A stretch of 64,000 nt of DNA, taken from Candidatus Gagatemarchaeum stordalenia. GTDB taxonomy: Archaea; Thermoproteota; Nitrososphaeria; Nitrososphaerales; Gagatemarchaeaceae. A program made the position numbers and the translations under genes. Positions 58,486-64,000 of the stretch are shown piece by piece. The DNA is taken from the NCBI GenBank assembly GCA_003164815.1, contig PLUF01000051.1:55294-119293 (forward strand), in the 5' to 3' direction. Positions within the stretch are counted from its first letter, which is position 1, and each line of letters starts with the position of its first letter. The notes beneath the pieces are model-generated. The model was not told the origin of the DNA. It did no database searches and worked only from the letters and a program-made list of their open reading frames with translations.

Positions 58486-59112
58486 ATGGGGTTCAGGAGC
58501 TGGATAGTCCCGGAGGACAAGGTGTTCTTCGACCTGCTCGAGGAGGAGTCGAGCAACGTCGCGAACGGGGCGAAGGTGCTGGAGGAGATGATCACGCAAT
58601 TTGACAGGCTCGAGGAGAGGAGGGCCGAGCTCAAGCAGATAGAGCACAGGGGAGACGAGATCGTCCACCAGATCTACGAGAAGGTCAACGCGACCTTCGT
58701 GACGCCAATCGACCAGGACGACATTACCAAGCTCGCATCGCTCTATGACGATGTGCTGGACTTCATGGATGCGGCCGCCAATCGGATAGTGCTCTACGAG
58801 ATCAAGGAATCGACCGAGGCGATGAAGCAGTTCGCGAGAATAGTGGCCCGGTCGGTGGCCGAAATCCACGCCGCGTTCGTCGCGATGAGGCACCGGGGAG
58901 CCAAGGAGATAGACCAGAGGTGCATCGAGGTCGACACCCTGGAGAACGAGGCGGACGTGATCCTCAACGACAGCGTGGCCAAGCTGTTCAAGGGGAGCGA
59001 CGTCATCCAGATTATGAAGCTCAAGGAGATCTATGAGGAGTTGGAGATCGTGACGGACAGGTGCGAAGACGTCAGCCAAGAGCTCAGGGACATCGTAAGG
59101 CGCTACACCTAG
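58486..59112 (+). CDS. PhoU-like DUF47 protein
   Basis: 208 residues from ATG 58486 (MGFRSWIVPEDKVFFDLL), about 34 bp behind CGTTAAATG. All-helical with the DUF47 pattern LKQIEHRGDEIVHQIYE, DQDDITKLASLYDDVLDFMDAA and LENEAD. It pairs with the PiT gene 15 nt downstream, as in many genomes, and probably gates that transporter. Confidence 0.87.
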   Translation: MGFRSWIVPEDKVFFDLLEEESSNVANGAKVLEEMITQFDRLEERRAELKQIEHRGDEIVHQIYEKVNATFVTPIDQDDITKLASLYDDVLDFMDAAANRIVLYEIKESTEAMKQFARIVARSVAEIHAAFVAMRHRGAKEIDQRCIEVDTLENEADVILNDSVAKLFKGSDVIQIMKLKEIYEELEIVTDRCEDVSQELRDIVRRYT

Positions 59113-59127
59113 GAAGCCGAATCCGAG

Positions 59128-60117
59128 TTGTTCACGACCCTCGTCATCGGGATAATCGTGGTCGCCTTCGCCTTCGACTTCGTCAATGGTTTCCACGACG
59201 CGGCGAACTCGATATCGACAGTGGTGTCGACGAGGGCTCTGTCGCCTCCGGCCGCTGTCGGCCTCGCTGCGACCTTCAACTTCGTGGCATTCCTGGTCTT
59301 CGGCTTCGCGGTCGCGAGCACCATAGGCTCGGGTATCATCTCACCGACCGCCATAAACGCGTACGTCATTCTGGGGGCCCTCATCGGCGCCATATCCTGG
59401 GACCTCATCACATGGTTCTTCGGCCTCCCGACCAGCTCCTCCCATGCGCTGATCGGCGGGCTCATCGGGGCCGGGGTGACCGAGGCTGGTCTTGGGGTCC
59501 TCGTCGTCGCGAGCCTTAGCAAGACCCTGCTTTTCCTGGTCACTTCGCCGCTGATTGGGCTCGCCCTCGCTTTCGTCCTCATGACCCTGCTCCTCAGGGC
59601 TTTCCGCCATTACTCTGCGAGGCTCGTCAACGCTTACTTCAAGAGGCTTCAGATATTCTCATCCAGCCTCGTGAGCCTCGCCCACGGCAGCAACGACGCC
59701 CAGAAGACCATGGGAGTCGTCACGGCGCTCCTGGTCTCCACCGGGAACCTGTCGAAGTTCAGCGTCCCGCTTTGGGTAGCGATAATGGCCAACTCCGCGA
59801 TTGCGCTCGGGACTCTGTTCGGGGGTTGGAGGATCGTGAACACGATGGGCTTCAAGATCACAAAGCTCGACCCGGTCCACGGGTTCGCCGCGGAGACGAC
59901 CGCAGCCGGAGTAATCATGACTTCGTCTCTCCTCGGGATTCCAGTGAGTACGACTCACTGTGTGAGCGGGTCCATCATGGGAGTCGGCGCCACGAGGCGG
60001 CTCACAGCGGTGAGGTGGGGAGTCGCGCGGAGGATCGTGTGGGCGTGGCTGATTACCATCCCGGCATGCGCGGCGATCTCGTGCGTGGCCTACCTGGCAA
60101 TCATCCACCTTGTTTGA
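59128..60117 (+). CDS. pit: PiT-family inorganic phosphate transporter
   Basis: 329 residues, about ten membrane segments. PiT signature repeats: FDFVNGFHDAANSISTVV at the N-terminus and SLAHGSNDAQKTMGVV mid-protein, with GIPVSTTHCVSGSIMGVG. It imports phosphate with H+ or Na+. The start is TTG 59128; the DUF47 gene precedes it in the same unit. Confidence 0.92.
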   Translation: MFTTLVIGIIVVAFAFDFVNGFHDAANSISTVVSTRALSPPAAVGLAATFNFVAFLVFGFAVASTIGSGIISPTAINAYVILGALIGAISWDLITWFFGLPTSSSHALIGGLIGAGVTEAGLGVLVVASLSKTLLFLVTSPLIGLALAFVLMTLLLRAFRHYSARLVNAYFKRLQIFSSSLVSLAHGSNDAQKTMGVVTALLVSTGNLSKFSVPLWVAIMANSAIALGTLFGGWRIVNTMGFKITKLDPVHGFAAETTAAGVIMTSSLLGIPVSTTHCVSGSIMGVGATRRLTAVRWGVARRIVWAWLITIPACAAISCVAYLAIIHLV

Positions 60118-60166
60118 GGCGACCGATCCGACCGAGGGGACAGATAGGATGACCCTTGGAGGCGAC

Positions 60167-61066
60167 CTACTGCCTTACTAGGTCGACGTGCATCGCTCTT
60201 ACGTGTTCGTCCAGCGTGGTCTCGCTTGGGAAGGTCGCACCGCAGGTGGCGCACTTGAATGTGGCCTCCGATAGCGGGTCCGCAAAGCGCGCCAGCTCTC
60301 CGGCGAGCATGTCTCTCTCCTCGTACATCATCGCATGGCCGCTGTTCTCAAACCTAACAAGTCTCGAGCCTTTGATCGCTCCCAGCTGGATCTCGGCGAG
60401 GTGGAAGGGGACGACCTGGTCGAAGACGCCGTGACAGATCAAGGTGGGAATAGCGACCGACTCCATCTCCGCCCTCAGGTCCCTGTCCCGGAGTTCCTCG
60501 AGTCCCCTCACGCTCCCACGCGAGGAGGCCGAGGTCCCTATGTTCACCAGGAATTGCAGTAGTTGAGGGCTCGGTGCGGCATGGAACGCCTTCTTGATGA
60601 AACCCTCATCGAAGGCCGCTTGATCGGCCAGCAGCGACTTGATGGCGTCTTCCTTGGCCTGGCGCAGCTCAGGGGTGGGCGCGGAGGACGGCACGGCGGC
60701 CCCGAGAAGGACAAGCCTGGACACCCTCCGGTCGCTGTCGTGGTGAGCAGCGAAGTAGGTAGCTATCGCGCCTCCCATGGAGAAGCCGACCAGAGTTACG
60801 TCCTGCAGACTCAGGCTGTGGAGCACGGCCTTTACGTCAGAGGCCCATGTATCGTAGTCGTTCCCCTGCCAAGGCTTCTCGGAGGCGCCGAAACCCCGGA
60901 GGTCTATGCCGACGCTCCGGAAACCATCTTCGGCGAGCTGACGCATCTGATACTCGAAGATTCTATGGCTGAACGGCCACCCGTGGAGAAACACGACCGG
61001 CTTCGCGTTGCTGTTTCCCCACTCCTGGACGAAGATCTGAACCCCGTCAACGTCGATGAAGGGCAT
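60167..61066 (-). CDS. Alpha/beta hydrolase fused to a C2H2 zinc finger
   Basis: 299 residues. The hydrolase has oxyanion text FLHGWPFSH, nucleophile S96 (GFSMGG), and His in ENSGHAMMYEERD (about 252). The C-terminal 30 residues form a C2H2 finger, C272-x2-C275-x12-H288-x4-H293. The hydrolase resembles haloperoxidase/esterase-type enzymes. The finger is an uncommon addition and may bind protein or nucleic acid. Confidence 0.82.
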   Translation of the reverse strand: MPFIDVDGVQIFVQEWGNSNAKPVVFLHGWPFSHRIFEYQMRQLAEDGFRSVGIDLRGFGASEKPWQGNDYDTWASDVKAVLHSLSLQDVTLVGFSMGGAIATYFAAHHDSDRRVSRLVLLGAAVPSSAPTPELRQAKEDAIKSLLADQAAFDEGFIKKAFHAAPSPQLLQFLVNIGTSASSRGSVRGLEELRDRDLRAEMESVAIPTLICHGVFDQVVPFHLAEIQLGAIKGSRLVRFENSGHAMMYEERDMLAGELARFADPLSEATFKCATCGATFPSETTLDEHVRAMHVDLVRQ

Positions 61067-61341
61067 CGGTTGCTACATGTCCAGGTCTACGAAGACGAAG
61101 TCTGGCTCCGTCTGCTCTCCGTCCGCATCTGTCCTTCGATAACTTTGGACTGTCCGGTGCCTCTCGGTCTTGGCTCGCGACATAATATGATGGAATCAAT
61201 CCGGGCGGCCTTATGATTGATGCAACATTCGTCTAGAACCCTCATACTCGGGTCCGGGCGGCGCCCGCGGGATCATCGCACTCTGCCGGCGAGGAGCCGG
61301 ATAGTCAAAGTCCTTATGCGTGGCCCAGCTCAACCTGGCTC

Positions 61342-61974
61342 GTGAGGGTCGCGTTGTTCGGTGCTACCGGCTCGATCGGCAGCCTGGTCCTTGACCAACT
61401 GCTGGAGCAGGGTCACGGAGTGAAGGTGCTCGTCGGCGACCCTGCGAAGGTTCCCAGCAGGAGCGAGAGGCTGACCGTGATCAAGGGCGACTCGGGGGAT
61501 CCCGGAGCCGTTGGCCAGGTCATCGAGGGATGTGACGCCGTGATCTACACCCTCGGCGTCCGAGCGAATTCTTCTGCCGAGGTCAAGCGGCTCCTCGCGG
61601 TCACCGAACTGGTCCTCACCACCATGAGGAAGAGCGGAGCAAGGCGGTTCATCGGGGTCGCGGGGGCCGGGGTCAAGGTTCCCTGGGATGAGAAGGGAGT
61701 CGGGTACGGGCTGGCGGCGTGGTTCTCGAAGCTCACCTTCCGCCGCGGAGTGGAGGAGAAACAGAAGGAATTCGAGCTCGTCAGCAAGAGCGGCCTAGAC
61801 TGGACCATCGTCAGGGTGCCATACATCACCGAGGGGACGCTGACCAAGAACTACAGAGCGGACCTGAAAAGGCCGCCCTCCAGCAGGATATCCCGCGCCG
61901 ACATCGCATACGCGGTCGTGATGCAGTTGAAGGAAAGAAGGTACGTGAAGGCCGCGCCCTTCGTCGGTACCTAG
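61342..61974 (+). CDS. NAD(P)-binding NmrA/SDR-like protein
   Basis: 210 residues starting at GTG (MRVALFGATGSIGSLVLDQLLEQGHGVKVL). The Rossmann loop GATGSIG and GCDAVIYTLGV, with SGLDWTIVRVPYITEG late in the sequence, match atypical SDR/BVR-B-like proteins. Activity is unknown. Confidence 0.83.
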   Translation: MRVALFGATGSIGSLVLDQLLEQGHGVKVLVGDPAKVPSRSERLTVIKGDSGDPGAVGQVIEGCDAVIYTLGVRANSSAEVKRLLAVTELVLTTMRKSGARRFIGVAGAGVKVPWDEKGVGYGLAAWFSKLTFRRGVEEKQKEFELVSKSGLDWTIVRVPYITEGTLTKNYRADLKRPPSSRISRADIAYAVVMQLKERRYVKAAPFVGT

Positions 61975-62023
61975 AAGTGCCTAGGGCAACGAGCACTGCC
62001 CATCGCCCGTTGCTGGGGCGCCG

Positions 62024-62863
62024 CTACACCAGCGGGCCCGGGTTCTGAAGGTATTTCTTGATGCCCTCAGCCGCCAGATACGACTGGGCACCGATCACGT
62101 GAGTCCCCTGGGTCACGACCGAAGGCGTCGTGTCCTGTGCCTCTCCCGCGGCGAACAGGTTGTTCACCGTCCAGGATTGCTGCCACGCGTTGAAGGCCGA
62201 GGTCGCTGGGTTGCTCCCCATCTTCGCACCTCCCCTGATGTGGATGCTGTAGCTGTTGGGGCCAGGGCTCGTTCCGTTCGCGGCCGGGGCTGCGAGCGTC
62301 ACATTGGCCAGGCCCATCTTGTTCGCCAAGGGCACCAAGAGGGGCGTGATCAGGTTCGCGCACCCCACAGAGTTGTTGTTGTAGGATTGCGTGAACCGCG
62401 TGAGCGGATCGCCATAGATGTCGTTGTAGACCGGGTCGAGGTCCAGGAGGAGATCCGTCGTGGGTACCGTGATGCCGCTCCCCGCGAGGGAGACCGTCGT
62501 CGAGCTTCGCGTGTACTTGTTGGCCTGGGCCGCCTTGAACTTGCTTCCGATGCTAGCGGCGGTCCCGCCCGCGGCCAAGCCGAGGTTCGACGGTGCGCTG
62601 CCAGTGTAACCTCCGGCCGCGATCACCGGGCCTCCTATTCCCGGCTGGGCCATGTTGGTGTGGTCGAACTTGTGCAGATAGGCGAGCCCCCATTCGTCGT
62701 ACTTCGTTTCAGAGAAGTCGGAGGAATAGTTCCAGTATGGGCCCTTGTCGATACCGGCGACTTTGTAGCCGGCCAAGGCGAGCTCGGCGGCCACCACTCC
62801 TCCGACCATCCCCAGACCGAGGATGACGACATCTGCCGCAGGGTCGGTGATTACTGTTGACAT
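62024..62863 (-). CDS. Compact GMC oxidoreductase (gluconate dehydrogenase large-subunit-like), internally shortened
   Basis: 279 residues against about 560-590 for the family. The N-terminal FAD loop VVILGLGMVGGVVAAELA and TKYDEWGLAYLHKFDH are normal. The C-terminal domain resumes at DPVYNDIYGDPLTRFTQSY, and HIRGGAKMGSNPATSAFN and NLFAAGEAQ follow. About 300 residues of FAD and substrate domain are missing, yet no frameshift or stop is seen. It may be a degenerate but expressed protein or an accessory subunit. The partner gene lies 12 nt upstream on the same strand. Confidence 0.7.
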   Translation of the reverse strand: MSTVITDPAADVVILGLGMVGGVVAAELALAGYKVAGIDKGPYWNYSSDFSETKYDEWGLAYLHKFDHTNMAQPGIGGPVIAAGGYTGSAPSNLGLAAGGTAASIGSKFKAAQANKYTRSSTTVSLAGSGITVPTTDLLLDLDPVYNDIYGDPLTRFTQSYNNNSVGCANLITPLLVPLANKMGLANVTLAAPAANGTSPGPNSYSIHIRGGAKMGSNPATSAFNAWQQSWTVNNLFAAGEAQDTTPSVVTQGTHVIGAQSYLAAEGIKKYLQNPGPLV

Positions 62864-62875
62864 CTCAATCAGCTC

Positions 62876-64000
62876 CTATGAGGATGCCTGCTGTAGCTGC
62901 CCGAGGCTGGCGGGTTTGAGGATCAAGGGGGTGGTCATGAGCATGATCTGCTTCGGGGAGTATCCTTCGTTGTAGAAGTTGCCGGTGTTCGTCCCGTTGA
63001 ATCCCGTGAGGGTCCATCCGACCAAGCCCTGATTCCCGCCGTACATCGGGTCCATCAGGAAGCCCGACCAGGTCATGAAGAAGACCTCGTAGAAGAACTC
63101 CTGCGGTATTATGTTGTTGAAGCTAGCTGTCGTGAGCTTGTTGTTGTAGATGTCCGTCAGGCAAGCCACCTGGTTCGCCGCGGAGAGTGTCTCGAAGTTG
63201 CCTCCATAGGCGCTGTTTGCGTAGGCTTCGATCGCCAGCAATCCGTCTCGCCAATACTGCCTGGGAGTCATGGGATATTGATACCGCATCCCGGCGTCAA
63301 GTCCGGCAACCAGAGTCCCTCCCGAATAGGTCGCCCCGTTCACGGTGACCGGAGTGGTAAGGTTCGCTTCGATGAATGGGCCCTGCATGTACATCGCTCC
63401 CCCGGTGCCGTAGACGCTGTTCAGCTGGTGGTCGATGAAGTATACGACCCCCGCTTCCTTCGCGCCCGCGCCGTTTGAGTCGGTCGGGATCAGGGTCTCC
63501 GCGATCGCCGCGACGAGCGGCTGCTCGGTAAGACTGAGAGTCTGGAAGACCATCGTCTGAGCAATCGTCGACTGGAGCGACGTGACCTCGTTCTCAAGTG
63601 TAGTAACCTGAGACGACGCGCTCGAGACCGCGCTCTGAAGGGAGGTCACCTGGCCATTGGCGCTCGTCAGCGCCTGCTGGGTCGCCGTGAGCTGCGAGTT
63701 TGCGCTCGTGAGCTGGGTGTTCACGCCGCTCAGCTGGGAGTTGGCGCTGGTGAGCTGTGCCTGGGTAGAATTCAGCTGGTTGTTCAGCGAGGAGACCTGC
63801 CCCTGCGCCGAGCTCAACTGCGAAGCGGTCGAGTTTAGCTGGTCCTGCGTAGAAGTGAGCTGTTCCTGGGTTGAGGAGAGCTGGTTCTGCAGCGAACCGA
63901 CTGCGCTGCTTGAGCTGCTGCTGTTGTTTCCTAACACATTGTTGTAGTATGCGACGCTTGCGACGCCTACTACTGCGGCACCTGCGACAACGCCGGCGCC
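62876..64000 (-). CDS. Gluconate 2-dehydrogenase subunit 3-like protein with coiled-coil stalk (5' end outside window)
   Basis: The frame stays open to the right edge, adding GAGVVAGAAVVGVASVAYYNN (hydrophobic, membrane anchor or signal) before a GTG at 63937. A stalk of about 110 residues of Ser/Gln/Thr heptads (SSTQEQLTSTQDQL) precedes a C-terminal domain of gluconate dehydrogenase subunit 3 type (LSLTEQPLVAAIAETLIPTD, YGTGGAMYMQGPF, RQYWRDGLLAIEAYAN). The stalk would hold the complex away from the membrane. The start lies beyond the window. Confidence 0.72.
   Translation of the reverse strand, partial: GAGVVAGAAVVGVASVAYYNNVLGNNSSSSSSAVGSLQNQLSSTQEQLTSTQDQLNSTASQLSSAQGQVSSLNNQLNSTQAQLTSANSQLSGVNTQLTSANSQLTATQQALTSANGQVTSLQSAVSSASSQVTTLENEVTSLQSTIAQTMVFQTLSLTEQPLVAAIAETLIPTDSNGAGAKEAGVVYFIDHQLNSVYGTGGAMYMQGPFIEANLTTPVTVNGATYSGGTLVAGLDAGMRYQYPMTPRQYWRDGLLAIEAYANSAYGGNFETLSAANQVACLTDIYNNKLTTASFNNIIPQEFFYEVFFMTWSGFLMDPMYGGNQGLVGWTLTGFNGTNTGNFYNEGYSPKQIMLMTTPLILKPASLGQLQQASS
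63556..63895 (-). repeat. Heptad-repeat coding region (21-bp periodic)
   Basis: About 15 near-tandem heptads such as QLTSANS and QLNSTQA; GC-balanced DNA repeats with CAG-CTG-rich units. It encodes the coiled-coil stalk. Confidence 0.7.

Noticed and set aside
1..64000. CRISPR arrays, insertion sequences, prophage or toxin-antitoxin pairs
   Set aside because: No regularly spaced repeats, transposase, integrase or toxin-like gene was recognised; the only tandem repeats are coding (propeller blades and heptad stalk).

Overview
The window is high-GC archaeal chromosome with tightly packed genes. Its information-processing genes are archaeal: replication factor C small and large subunits, a Gins23-type GINS subunit, MCM, Hel308, Orc1/Cdc6, a tRNA-splicing endonuclease family protein and an intron-containing tRNA. 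DGGGP synthase points to archaeal lipids. Promoters look archaeal too: a TATA-like box (TTTAAATA, TTATATA, ATAAATA) often lies 26-31 bp before the start codon, and that codon is often TTG, which implies many leaderless mRNAs. The gene set fits a mesophilic or moderately thermophilic Thermoproteota lineage, perhaps a non-ammonia-oxidising Nitrososphaeria relative. That placement is inference, not marker-based.

Layout. 0-8 kb: 5' part of hisS, rfcS, a divergent branched-chain amino acid ABC transporter (livF-livG-livK leftward, livH-livM rightward) and an ornithine cyclodeaminase family gene. 8-14.6 kb: a rightward run of Gins23, MCM, Hel308, an asparagine-synthase-like protein and a HemK-like methylase. 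14.6-17.4 kb: a leftward module of a helical protein, an SPFH (YdjI-like) protein with three zinc ribbons and a zinc-ribbon membrane protein. 17.5-25.2 kb: inositol-phosphate synthase, a PadR regulator, a nucleobase salvage group (cytosine deaminase, second amidohydrolase, APC permease), a metallophosphoesterase and uracil phosphoribosyltransferase. 25.2-29 kb: a looser, lower-GC stretch with an eight-bladed PQQ-type propeller fused to an apparently inactive M50-like membrane domain, and an unknown protein.

29-36.3 kb: DEAD-box helicase, a tRNA-Arg(UCG) with two introns, mtnA, an EndA-family protein lacking the catalytic histidine, DGGGP synthase, RFC large subunit, a Cys-rich small protein, a winged-helix regulator and Orc1/Cdc6. 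36.3-50.5 kb: rhomboid protease, oxidoreductase, OsmC, VIT-family transporter, M20 peptidase, ABC ATPase, PAC2 protein, MIP18-family protein, BFN nuclease-like protein, HypE/PurM-like protein, CBS protein, MFS exporter, amidase, a lone MIT-like protein and PEBP. 50.5-64 kb: small enzymes (flavin oxidoreductase-like, cupin, HD hydrolase, SDR), an HxlR regulator with a palindromic site, ParA plus a disordered partner, a PhoU-like/PiT phosphate pair, an alpha/beta hydrolase-C2H2 fusion, and a gluconate-dehydrogenase-like pair at the right edge.

No rRNA, CRISPR array, insertion sequence or prophage was seen. The observations most worth following are the two-intron tRNA beside an active-site-deficient splicing endonuclease homologue, the propeller/pseudo-M50 fusion, the SPFH/zinc-ribbon module, the ParA/disordered-protein pair, and genes that seem to start at ACG.
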